Source of the DNA: CAYSLU01 sp964431965
GTDB lineage: Bacteria > Verrucomicrobiota > Kiritimatiellia > CAIKKV01 > CAYSLU01
Direction: 5' to 3'
NCBI GenBank assembly: GCA_964431965.1
Contig: CAYSLU010000021.1
Location: 1 to 64,000 of the forward strand
Length of the DNA stretch: 64,000 bases
Positions 35,775-43,257 of the stretch are shown in pieces. The translations under genes and the position numbers were made by a program. The notes below the pieces were generated by a model, which searched no databases, was not told the DNA's origin, and saw nothing but the letters and a program-made list of their open reading frames with translations. Positions within the stretch are counted from its first letter, which is position 1, and each line of letters starts with the position of its first letter.

Positions 35775-36258
35775 CCGCCCCGGGGCCGCCGACGGGTTGC
35801 GCCATAAGAAAATGTTACCGATGCCGAGGAGGGGGAGACCGCTTCTTTTTGCTTGAGTGGTGTTACGTTGTAGTTATAAGTATTACTGTTCTGTAGTGGC
35901 GCTCCGGAGGGCGAAGCGAGACGGAGGGACGGCGCCGGATGCGGGATGGAAGGTGGCGGGGAGGCGCCGCTCTGGGGGGGGGTGCTGACCGTGTCGCGCG
36001 GCGCGGGCGAGGGGCGGACGCTGGCCATTGACGACGCGGTGGAGCGGTTCGGCGAGATGCGTGCGGGCCAGGTGATCGAGTGCGGGGGCGACGTGCGGCA
36101 CCGCATGGGACGCCGATGGAGCCCGGGCGAGAGCCTGGCGCCGGATCTGGCCCGGGGGCCGAGGACCAGCTGCGAAGCGCCGGACTTCGCGGCGACCGCT
36201 GGACTGACCCGGGCATTCGGGGTCACGAACGACAACAGCCAGCAGCAGGAGACGGGAT
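35775..36258. other. 484-bp gap between nikR and the ECF transporter genes
   Basis: No convincing gene is seen. The first 110 bases hold an AT-rich patch (35810-35890) unlike the GC-rich surroundings, containing the candidate NikR operator. The rest is GC-rich leader. Open frames on both strands are repetitive in composition and without family features. A cobalamin riboswitch was looked for, because cobalt ECF operons often have one, and was not found. Confidence 0.55.
35860..35886. promoter_or_regulatory. Candidate NikR operator
   Basis: GTGTTAC (35860-35866) and GTATTAC (35880-35886) are separated by 13 bases. From memory, the Geobacter-type NikR site is GTGTTAC-N13/14-GTAACAC. The left half is exact and the right half matches five of seven positions. 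A further GTTAC lies at 35814. The site is about 370 bp before the transporter start, inside the only AT-rich patch of the gap. Without binding data this stays a prediction. Confidence 0.4.
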
Positions 36259-37302
36259 ATGCACATGGCGGACGCTCTGATCTCTCCCGCCGTCGGCGGG
36301 GCTCTCTGGGCGGTTTCGGGCGGGCTGGTTGCCTTCTGCGCCCGGAAGGTGAAGCAGAGCCGCCGGGACAACCTGGTCCCCCTGATGGGCGTTCTGGGCG
36401 CGTTCATCTTCGCCGCGCAGATGATCAACTTCTCGATTCCGGGGACCGGATCGAGCGGGCACCTCGGTGGGGGGCTGATCCTGGCGGTTCTGCTCGGGCC
36501 GCACGCGGCGCTCCTGGTCATCGCCTCGGTCCTGACCGTGCAGGCGTTTTTCTTTGCCGACGGCGGACTGCTGGCCCTGGGCTGCAACATCTTCAACCTC
36601 GGGTTCTTCCCGGCGTTCGTCGCGTACCCGCTGGTCTACCGAGTCGTGGCGCGGGATCAGCGGGGGACCACGCGCGCCTGGGTGGCCGCGATGGCGGCCG
36701 CCGTCGCGGGACTGCAGCTCGGTGCCTTTAGCGTCGTGCTCGAGACCCGGGCGTCCGGCATCTCGGAATTGCCCTTCCGCACCTTTGTCCTCATGATGCT
36801 TCCCATCCATCTGGCGATCGGGGCGGTTGAGGGGCTGGCCACTGCGGCGGTTGTCTCTTTCGTGGCCCGCGCGCGCCCGGAGGCGCTGCAGGCGGCCGCG
36901 GCGCCACGCCCGGAGAGCATGCGGCCGGCGCTGCTCGGGCTGGCGATCGCCGCCGCTCTGGTGGGCGGCGTCGCCAGCTGGTTCGCCTCGTCACGGCCGG
37001 ACGGCCTGGAAGGGTCGCTGGCCGCGATCACCGGCGAGGGCGAGCTTGCCGTTGCGGACGTCGGGCTCCGGAAGGGGTTGGCCGAGCTGCAACGCCGGAC
37101 GGCCTTCCTGCCGGACTACGGGTTCCGGGCGCCGGAAGGCGGGCCCGGGGCCGTCGATGCGGCGGCCCCAGAGCCGGATCCGTGGCCCGCGGTCAGCGCG
37201 GGGACGTCCATCTCCGGGCTGGTCGGAGGGCTGATAACCCTGGCACTGGCCGGCCTGGCCGGGCTGGCGCTGACGGCGCGATCGGCCCGGCGGGAGCGGT
37301 AG
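36259..37302 (+). CDS. nikM: Nickel/cobalt ECF transporter substrate component with fused NikN-like domain (NikMN)
   Basis: The 347-residue membrane protein starts MHMADALIS, whose His2 is the N-terminal metal ligand of the CbiM/NikM S-components. The core has GTGSSGHLGGG, FFFADGGLLALGCNIFNLGFFPAF and a typical six-helix layout to about residue 215. A C-terminal extension (about 225-347) has two helices around a PDGLE-type segment, the CbiN/NikN-like part fused in many NikMN proteins. The NikR gene just upstream makes nickel more likely than cobalt. Downstream genes supply the T and A components. Confidence 0.92.
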   Translation: MHMADALISPAVGGALWAVSGGLVAFCARKVKQSRRDNLVPLMGVLGAFIFAAQMINFSIPGTGSSGHLGGGLILAVLLGPHAALLVIASVLTVQAFFFADGGLLALGCNIFNLGFFPAFVAYPLVYRVVARDQRGTTRAWVAAMAAAVAGLQLGAFSVVLETRASGISELPFRTFVLMMLPIHLAIGAVEGLATAAVVSFVARARPEALQAAAAPRPESMRPALLGLAIAAALVGGVASWFASSRPDGLEGSLAAITGEGELAVADVGLRKGLAELQRRTAFLPDYGFRAPEGGPGAVDAAAPEPDPWPAVSAGTSISGLVGGLITLALAGLAGLALTARSARRER

Positions 37303-37327
37303 GCACGGAGGCCGGAAGAGGAGCGTC

Positions 37328-38134
37328 ATGGCGATTGCGGACTGGATCGAGGTTGGCCGCATGGACGAGCTGGGGCGAATGGACTCGCCGGCGCACCGGC
37401 TCGACGCCCGGGCGAAGGCGGTCGTTACGCTTGTGTTCGTCGCCGTCGTGATGTCTTTCCCGCGCCGCGAGCTGTCGGCGCTGACGCCGTTCCTGCTGTA
37501 CCCGGTGGCGCTGCTCTCGGCCGGGCGCATCCCGGCCGGGTACATCGCCCGGAAGGTGCTGGTGGCGGCCCCGTTCGCCGTGGTGGTTGGCATGTTCAAC
37601 CCGCTGCTCGACCGCGAGCCGGTTCTGGCGATCGGCCCGCTCGTGCTGACCGGCGGATGGATGTCCTTCTTCTCGATCCTGTTCCGCTTCGTGCTGACGG
37701 TCGGCGCGGCGCTCGCGCTCGTCGCCTGCACCGGCATGATCGGGCTGGTCTCCGGCATCGAGCGGCTGGGCGTGCCGCGCGTCTTTGCCGTCCAGCTGCT
37801 GTTCCTGTACCGGTACCTGTTCGTCGTGGCCGACCAAGGGGTCAAGATGCGGCGCGCGGTCGGCCTCCGGTCGGGGCCGCTCCGCTCCGTGCCCCTCCGC
37901 GTCTACGGGTCGCTGATCGGGAACCTGCTGCTGCGGTCGATGGACCGGGCCGAGCGCGTGCACCGCGCCATGGTGGCGCGGGGATTCGACGGCGAGGTCC
38001 GCGTGCTGAGGCGGCCGGCGCCCGGGCCGGCTGACTGGGCGTTTGTGGGCGGCTGCCTGGCCCTGTTCGCGGTCGGTCGGGCGTGGAACCTGGCGGAAGC
38101 GCTCGGCATTCTTCTGACGCGGATGGCATCATGA
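37328..38134 (+). CDS. nikQ: ECF transporter transmembrane (T) component, CbiQ/NikQ type
   Basis: This 268-residue integral membrane protein couples the ATPase to the NikM substrate component. It has about five hydrophobic helices and the coupling motif in RAMVARGFDG (Ala-Arg-Gly) near the C-terminus. MDSPAHRLDARAKAV and LFLYRYLFVVADQG are other usual CbiQ features. GGAAGAGGAG lies just before the ATG. Its stop overlaps the ATPase start (ATGA). Confidence 0.92.
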   Translation: MAIADWIEVGRMDELGRMDSPAHRLDARAKAVVTLVFVAVVMSFPRRELSALTPFLLYPVALLSAGRIPAGYIARKVLVAAPFAVVVGMFNPLLDREPVLAIGPLVLTGGWMSFFSILFRFVLTVGAALALVACTGMIGLVSGIERLGVPRVFAVQLLFLYRYLFVVADQGVKMRRAVGLRSGPLRSVPLRVYGSLIGNLLLRSMDRAERVHRAMVARGFDGEVRVLRRPAPGPADWAFVGGCLALFAVGRAWNLAEALGILLTRMAS

Positions 38135-38895
38135 GTCACCACATCGTTGAGGTCCGCGATCTGTGCTACGCGTATCCGGACGGCACGGAGGCGCTCAAGG
38201 GCGTGTCGTTCCGTATCGAGCACGGCGGCGCGGTCGCGCTCGTCGGCGCCAACGGGGCCGGCAAGTCCACGCTGCTCCTTCACCTGAACGGCTGTTTGCC
38301 GGGCGCTCGCGGCGAGGTCCGGATCGGCGATACGCCGCTGACGCGCGAGACGGCGTCGGCCGTAAGGCGGTCGGTCGGCATGGTGTTCCAGGACCCGGAC
38401 GACCAGCTGTTCATGCCGACCGTCGGGGAGGACGTGGCGTTCGGCCCGCTGAACGCCGGTCTGCCCCCGAGGCAGGTCGAGGAGCGCGTGGCGCAAGCGC
38501 TGGAGCGGGTGGGGATGACGCGCGTCCGCGAGCGCCCGCCGTACCGGCTGTCGGCGGGCGAGAAGCGCGCCGTGGCGATCGCGACCGTCCTGGCGATGGC
38601 GCCGGGCATCCGGGGGAGGGGCGAGCCTTCGTCGAACCTCGATCCCCGGGCGCGCCGGCGCCTGATCGATCTGCTCCGGTCGTTCGAGCACACGAAGATC
38701 ATCGCGACGCACGACCTGGAGCTGGTCGTGGAGGTCTGCTCGCGGGTGATCGTGCTCGACGGGGGGAAGGTCGTGGCCGACGGCCCCGCCCGCGACGTCC
38801 TCAACGACGAGCCGCTGATGCTGGCGCACGGGCTGGAGCGGCCGCATATCCTCCGGCACGTCCATTCCCACCCGGCGGCTGAGCACGCGCACTGA
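38131..38895 (+). CDS. nikO: ECF transporter ATP-binding (A) component with altered Walker B
   Basis: A 254-residue ABC ATPase. Walker A is GANGAGKST (39-47), the Q-loop VFQDPDDQLF (Gln87), the signature LSAGEKRAVAIA (140-151) and the H-loop ATHDLE (His194). The Walker B segment should read like ILVLDEPSSNLD. Here it is IRGRGEPSSNLD, so the magnesium-binding Asp is Gly164, while the catalytic Glu165 remains. This could impair ATP hydrolysis, or reflect a sequence error in a G-rich stretch. The C-terminal tail is His-rich (HILRHVHSHPAAEHAH), a possible nickel-binding segment. The ATG overlaps the nikQ stop. Confidence 0.9.
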   Translation: MSHHIVEVRDLCYAYPDGTEALKGVSFRIEHGGAVALVGANGAGKSTLLLHLNGCLPGARGEVRIGDTPLTRETASAVRRSVGMVFQDPDDQLFMPTVGEDVAFGPLNAGLPPRQVEERVAQALERVGMTRVRERPPYRLSAGEKRAVAIATVLAMAPGIRGRGEPSSNLDPRARRRLIDLLRSFEHTKIIATHDLELVVEVCSRVIVLDGGKVVADGPARDVLNDEPLMLAHGLERPHILRHVHSHPAAEHAH

Positions 38896-38906
38896 GCGGG
38901 CCGGGG

Positions 38907-39482
38907 CTATCCCTGGGCCAGAATGAACCGGACCGCTTCGGGGAGCGTATCGAAGAAGCGGTCGGGCCGGGTGTCGCCCTCCGCCCACGGGTGGCCCGTG
39001 CGCACGAGCGCCGTGCGGAGACCGGCGCTCCGGCCGCACTCCGCGTCGCGACCCGTGTCGCCGATCATCCATGAGCGGGCGAGGTCGATCCCGTACTCCT
39101 GATCGGCGCGACGGATCAGCCCGGTCTTTGGCTTGCGGCAGGCGCAGTCCACGGCGTACTCGCGGTTGGGGTTGGGTCCGCCGGGGGCCGGGTGGTGCGG
39201 GCAGAAGTAGATCGCGTCAAGCCGCGCCCCGCGCTCGGCGAGCATGGCCGCGAGCCGGGCGTGAATCGCGTCCAGCTCGGAGATTGTGCACAGGTTGCGC
39301 GCGACCACGGACTGGTTGGTGATGACGATGGCCAGATACGCCGAGGCATTGATGGCGGCGATGGCGTCTGCCACCCCGGGCAGCAGTCGCAGGTCCTCGG
39401 GTCGCCGGAGGTAGTCGACCTCGACGTTGATCACGCCGTCGCGGTCCAGGAAGATCGCCCGCCGCTTCGGTGTGCCCGTCAT
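38907..39482 (-). CDS. gmhB: D-glycero-D-manno-heptose 1,7-bisphosphate phosphatase (GmhB type)
   Basis: This 191-residue HAD phosphatase starts with AIFLDRDGVINV (Asp13, Asp15). It has the GmhB-specific zinc loop in CPHHP...CACRKPKTG (Cys94, His96, Cys113, Cys115) and the late IGDTGRDAECG. GmhB removes the 7-phosphate on the way to ADP-heptose for the LPS core. It is convergent with nikO, with 11 bp between stops. A heptose-type nucleotidyltransferase gene lies two genes upstream on the same strand. Histidinol-phosphate-type activity is less likely given length and motifs. Confidence 0.9.
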   Translation of the reverse strand: MTGTPKRRAIFLDRDGVINVEVDYLRRPEDLRLLPGVADAIAAINASAYLAIVITNQSVVARNLCTISELDAIHARLAAMLAERGARLDAIYFCPHHPAPGGPNPNREYAVDCACRKPKTGLIRRADQEYGIDLARSWMIGDTGRDAECGRSAGLRTALVRTGHPWAEGDTRPDRFFDTLPEAVRFILAQG

Positions 39483-39525
39483 GTTGACTCCCGGCCGAAA
39501 GAGGTTCGTTGCGTGCCGCTTCCCG

Positions 39526-40848
39526 TCATGCTCTGGACGCCGACGAATCGGGCTGCATGCGTCGGCGATTGTGCTCTGTCAGTCGGGCACGATAGGCCGA
39601 CAGGTCGATGCCGGGTTTGGCCGCGCCGGAGCTGATAGCCGCCTCGGCCACGGCGGCGGATATTTCGACGAACAGCCGCCGGTCGAACGGCTTGGGGATG
39701 ATGTAGCCCGCGCCGAATCCGAGCTCTTCCCGGGGGTACAGAGCCTGGACCTCCGGTGGCACCTCGAGCTTGGCCAGGGACGCGAGCGCGCGGGACGCGG
39801 CTGTCTTCATGGCCATATTGATTGTCCGGCTCCGGGCGTCGAGCGCACCCCGGAACAGGAACGGGAATCCCAGCACGTTGTTGATCTGATTGGGGAAGTC
39901 CGAGCGGCCCGTGGCCATGACGTACGGGGCGTTTCCCAAGGCCTGGGAGACCAGCTCCGGCCTGATCTCCGGGTCGGGGTTCGCCATGGCGAATATGGCG
40001 GGATAGGTCGACATGGCCCGGACGTGGTCCGGCTTCAGGCAGTCCGCCGCCGAAACGCCGATGAAGACATGCGCGCCCGCCATCGCGTCGGCGAGGGTTG
40101 TGGCGGCCGTGTCCGATGCATGGCGTCGCTTCTCGGCATTCAGGTCGGCCCGCCCGACTCGAATCACGCCCTTCGAGTCGCAGATCACCACGCTCCGGGC
40201 TCCGGCCGCCTTCAGCATGTCGGCGATCCGGATTCCGGCGGCTCCGGCCCCATTGATGACGATGCGGAGCTCGTCCAGACTACGCTGAGACAGCTCCGCG
40301 TAGTTCATGACGCCGGCGAGCGTGATGACGGCGGTCCCCCATTGGTCATCGTGGAAGACGGGTATGTCGAGCAGTTGATCCAGCCGGTCTTCGATCTCGA
40401 AGCAGGCTGGCGCGGCGATGTCTTCGAGGTTGATGCCGCCATACATGGGGGCGATCGCGCAGACGGCGTCGATCACCCGCTGGGGATCGGTGGGGCCCCG
40501 GCTCTGCCCCCCGGCGCGGCAATGCGCGAGCGGAACGGGCCATCCGTCCACATCGCCGAATGACTTGAACAGCACCGCCTTGCCTTCCATGACGGGGATG
40601 CTGGCCTCGGCGCCTAGGTCGCCCAGACCCAGAATGGCCGTTCCGTCCGTGACGACGGCCACCAAGTTGCCCTTTGCGGTGTATTCCCAGATGGAGTCGG
40701 GACGCGCGGCGATCTCGCGAACCGGAACCGCGACGCCGGGCGTGTAGGCCTTGCACAAGTCGTTCAGGCTGGCCAGGGGGCGGGTCGCTCGCATGCCAAC
40801 CTTGCCGCCGTGATGGTACGAGAGAATGTCCTCGCGGCTGATGCTCAT
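39526..40848 (-). CDS. Malic enzyme (NAD(P)-dependent, decarboxylating)
   Basis: It oxidatively decarboxylates malate to pyruvate. The 440-residue protein has YTPGVAVPVREIA, the NAD(P)-binding VINGAGAAGIRIADML, LEDI-type metal ligands, NPDPEIRPE, GRSDFPNQINNVLGFPF, and a family-length C-terminal domain without the extra phosphotransacetylase domain of MaeB. One oddity: the usual FHDDQHGTA block reads FHDDQWGTA, so a conserved His is Trp. It stands between gmhB and the nucleotidyltransferase with no obvious functional link. Confidence 0.93.
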   Translation of the reverse strand: MSISREDILSYHHGGKVGMRATRPLASLNDLCKAYTPGVAVPVREIAARPDSIWEYTAKGNLVAVVTDGTAILGLGDLGAEASIPVMEGKAVLFKSFGDVDGWPVPLAHCRAGGQSRGPTDPQRVIDAVCAIAPMYGGINLEDIAAPACFEIEDRLDQLLDIPVFHDDQWGTAVITLAGVMNYAELSQRSLDELRIVINGAGAAGIRIADMLKAAGARSVVICDSKGVIRVGRADLNAEKRRHASDTAATTLADAMAGAHVFIGVSAADCLKPDHVRAMSTYPAIFAMANPDPEIRPELVSQALGNAPYVMATGRSDFPNQINNVLGFPFLFRGALDARSRTINMAMKTAASRALASLAKLEVPPEVQALYPREELGFGAGYIIPKPFDRRLFVEISAAVAEAAISSGAAKPGIDLSAYRARLTEHNRRRMQPDSSASRA

Positions 40849-40964
40849 GTCCGTGCTCTCCCTCTATGTGCGGATCGCGATGGACAGTAGCGGCCCGGAG
40901 GATGCGGGTCAAGACCCGGTCGGATCGGTTCGTCCGGATCGGATGGCGTGCGGCAGGGCTGGAT

Positions 40965-41927
40965 CTACGAGGCCGAGCCGGCGGCTCCGCGGATATAGGC
41001 TGTCGTGCTGAAGGATCCCTCCATGGGGCAGAAGGCGACGCGGCCGCCCCACGACGAAAGCAGGGATTCCTCCTCGCGCACGCGATCCGGCTCGTAGGAC
41101 CCGCCCTTGACGTGGACCGCGGGCTGGAGGCGGCGGATCAGGTCCAAGGGCTTGTCCTCTGCGAACGCATACACGGCGGAGACCGACTCGAGCGAGCGGA
41201 GCGCCGCCGCCCGGAAGGAGAGGGGGAAGACCGGCCTCGTCGGCCCCTTGTATCGGCGTACCGACTCGTCGCTATTGAGCAGCACCGCCAGCTCGCTTCC
41301 CATCGTGCGAGCTTGGGCGAGGAAGCGGAGATGTCCGACGTGGAGGATATCGAAGCATCCGTTCGCCGTGACTCGCCGCGCCGGGGGCGTCGGCGGAGCC
41401 GGAGGAGGGGAGTCGACGGCCTCCGGGATGCCCGCCGGCCACGTTACCGGCAGCGGAAACGGGCCCTCGCTCAGGCGGGCGATGATCTCCCGGGTGGAGC
41501 AACCGGCGACGGCGGGCACATCGATCCGGACCGTCGCTTCCGCGGCGGCGCACTCGGATGATGGATCCGGCGATCCGTGCGCCGGTCCAGTGACCCACGC
41601 GAAGGGCTTCAGCTCGCGCAGCAGGCTGCGGGCGCAGTCCGGCTCGGCGGCTGTGACGGCCGAGACCTGCCGAAGGTGCGTCAGCGCCTCTGCCCGGTCG
41701 CTGAATGCATTCCGGGGCTTGTTGGCTCCGAGGTCCGAATCGTCCGGGGTGAGAAGGACCGATACATGGGACGCATGTCGCGCAGCCAAGACCAGCGTCA
41801 GAAGGTTCCCGGGCTGTAGGATGTCGAACGTTCCGACTACGACGGCGCGGAGCGGATACCGGCGGGCGTCGTTGATAAGTTGCGAAGGGGTGACCAGCTT
41901 GACTCGGGGCTCTGGGGTAACGGACAT
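40965..41927 (-). CDS. Tandem cytidylyltransferase-like protein (RfaE/HldE C-terminal type), first domain degenerate
   Basis: The 320-residue protein has two nucleotidyltransferase domains. Domain 1 (about 25-155) keeps VVVGTFDILQPGN, where the catalytic HxGH is QPGN, so it looks inactive. Domain 2 (about 185-318) has the intact NGCFDILHVGHLRFL (HVGH 196-199), VLLNSDESVRRYKGPTRPV and SFSTTAYIR, typical of the ADP-heptose synthase nucleotidyltransferase. A proline-rich linker joins them. Domain 2 may make ADP-heptose or a related nucleotide sugar, matching the nearby gmhB. ATG 41927 was chosen; GTG 41987 is possible. No kinase domain of HldE is fused. Confidence 0.8.
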   Translation of the reverse strand: MSVTPEPRVKLVTPSQLINDARRYPLRAVVVGTFDILQPGNLLTLVLAARHASHVSVLLTPDDSDLGANKPRNAFSDRAEALTHLRQVSAVTAAEPDCARSLLRELKPFAWVTGPAHGSPDPSSECAAAEATVRIDVPAVAGCSTREIIARLSEGPFPLPVTWPAGIPEAVDSPPPAPPTPPARRVTANGCFDILHVGHLRFLAQARTMGSELAVLLNSDESVRRYKGPTRPVFPLSFRAAALRSLESVSAVYAFAEDKPLDLIRRLQPAVHVKGGSYEPDRVREEESLLSSWGGRVAFCPMEGSFSTTAYIRGAAGSAS

Positions 41928-42005
41928 GAGCGCTGGTCCACCCCCGGGTTCCGCAAGGGTTCCGTGGATCCGAAAAAGCGGCTTCACAGCCCGCGGAGGC
42001 GTTCG

Positions 42006-42374
42006 TCACACCAGACATTTCTGGCGCTGATCGACGTACTCCTCCCAAGTCTGAAGGCTGTTTCCTGTCGGAGTGGTGAACTCCACGCCGACGGAGAACG
42101 GCTCGCTGTCCGATCCCCGCCTCACCCAGCGGACTACGCCGCTGTGCGTCAGCGTCTTCAGCGGATCTTTCAGGGCGATATGAATCGTGAAGTCGGTATT
42201 GACGGGTATGAAATTCCGGTTTCGGAATCGCAATCCGCCTCTGGATATGTCCTGAGTCAGATGAAAGAACATATGGCTGCGCTTTGTTCCTTCCTCCGAC
42301 GTATATTTCAGGGCTATCGTGTGCTCGTCTCGCAGGCGGGGATAACGCCGCCTTTCCGCGGATGCTGTCTCCAT
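42006..42374 (-). CDS. PilZ domain protein
   Basis: The 122-residue single-domain protein has the two c-di-GMP-binding motifs of PilZ: RRRYPR (8-13, the RxxxR element) and DISRGGLRF (42-50, the DxSxxG element). PilZ proteins pass the c-di-GMP signal to targets such as exopolysaccharide production. It follows the exosortase/EPS operon on the same strand and could regulate it. Its AAGGGAGG ribosome-binding site is the 3' arm of a perfect 9-bp hairpin, suggesting translational control. Confidence 0.9.
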   Translation of the reverse strand: METASAERRRYPRLRDEHTIALKYTSEEGTKRSHMFFHLTQDISRGGLRFRNRNFIPVNTDFTIHIALKDPLKTLTHSGVVRWVRRGSDSEPFSVGVEFTTPTGNSLQTWEEYVDQRQKCLV

Positions 42375-42382
42375 CTTGTACC

Positions 42383-42407
42383 TCCCTTACAGTGCGAATG
42401 TAAGGGA
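42383..42407 (-). promoter_or_regulatory. Hairpin occluding the ribosome-binding site of the PilZ gene
   Basis: TCCCTTACA (42383-42391) and TGTAAGGGA (42399-42407) form a perfect 9-bp inverted repeat with a 7-base loop. In the transcript the arm nearer the ATG carries AAGGGAGG, the Shine-Dalgarno, about 7 bases before the start at 42374. Closing the stem would hide it. It could also be a protein operator. Confidence 0.5.
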
Positions 42408-42430
42408 CGAGAAATCAACCTTCAACTTCA

Positions 42431-42460
42431 GTATACTAGGGCGAGCGGCTCGAATATCAA
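42431..42460 (-). promoter_or_regulatory. Candidate promoter of the PilZ gene
   Basis: Read on the minus strand, TTGATA (42460-42455) is followed after 16 to 19 bases by overlapping -10-like elements (TAGTAT or TATACT, 42438-42431). The -35 overlaps the stop codon of the upstream gene and lies in the palindrome AATATC-AA-GATATT. This would allow pilZ to be read independently of the EPS operon. Confidence 0.3.
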
Positions 42461-43257
42461 GATATTTGTTTTTCCACCTTCAGGCCGACCAGGCGGCGGA
42501 GCATGGTGAGGGGCCCGACGCGCCGGCCGGCGATTCTCCACGTCCCGGCGGGCTGTCCGAGCAGTCGGCGAAGGGCTTGGGCAGGATGGTCCGCATCGAA
42601 CGGCTGATCGGAGACGATGCCGTACGAACCCATGGTGCGCTCCTGGCCGGAGAGCGGCAGCGGATCCGACCCGGCTACAACAGAGAGCCCGCGGTCCTGC
42701 GCTCGCCGGTAGGCGGCCGGCTCGGTCCAGCCGGTGCAGCGGAGCGATGTGTCTCCGATCAGCAGGGCTCCCGGGCTTGCCTCATCGATCAGCTCTTGCA
42801 CCAGCCTGCCGCGCCGGCCGAACCATTTTCCAGGCGCCCAGCTGGCGACCGGTATTCCCCCGGCCATTCGAATGCGATCCGCTACTTCCCGGGCCGGCAG
42901 GCGATCCAGATCCGTCGGGGCCGAGGCCAGAGAGAGGAGTTCGATCCGCTCGCCGGTAACCACCTGCCGTCCGGCCACCAACAGGATATCGCGCATCCCT
43001 GCCGCGCTGATGCGTATGGCGTCGCCGTCTCCGGTCCGGCTGACGGAGAATCCCGCCGGTAGCGTTCCGCTGTCGCCACGGCGCAGCCGGCAGAAGGCGT
43101 CGGTCGACGATCCGTCCGTCAGCACGGCGACCCGCTCGGCCGGGGTAGATCCCGGGGGGGCGAGTGCGTCGAGATTGCGAGACAAGTGACGGAAGGCGAG
43201 GGCCGGATCGTATCGGGAGTACAGATGGACGTGGCAGTCGATACACGTCGAGGTCAC
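42457..43257 (-). CDS. HxH-motif hypothetical protein of the exosortase operon
   Basis: The 266-residue protein begins VTSTCIDCHVHLYSRYDP, an HxH start of metal-dependent hydrolases (amidohydrolase or PHP fold). Later it has GGIPVASWAPGKWFGRRGRLV, GALLIGDTSLRC and VVAGSDPLPLSGQERTMGSYG, which resembles the late Asp ligand strand of such barrels. I do not recognise a named family, and the reaction is unknown. GTG 43257 overlaps the stop of the EpsI-like gene (GTGA), so it is clearly the last coupled gene of the exosortase operon. It may process the polymer, a precursor or a sorted protein. Confidence 0.65.
   Translation of the reverse strand: MTSTCIDCHVHLYSRYDPALAFRHLSRNLDALAPPGSTPAERVAVLTDGSSTDAFCRLRRGDSGTLPAGFSVSRTGDGDAIRISAAGMRDILLVAGRQVVTGERIELLSLASAPTDLDRLPAREVADRIRMAGGIPVASWAPGKWFGRRGRLVQELIDEASPGALLIGDTSLRCTGWTEPAAYRRAQDRGLSVVAGSDPLPLSGQERTMGSYGIVSDQPFDADHPAQALRRLLGQPAGTWRIAGRRVGPLTMLRRLVGLKVEKQIS

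Noticed and set aside
35890..36258. Cobalamin riboswitch before the ECF transporter genes
   Set aside because: The GAGCCCGGGCGAGAGCCTGGC stretch near 36118 loosely recalls a B12 box. The other conserved elements are absent, and NikR points to nickel.
35946..36258. Possible small gene in the gap before nikM (an open frame on each strand)
   Set aside because: No family features, low-complexity composition, and one frame would run on into nikM out of phase. Treated as non-coding leader.
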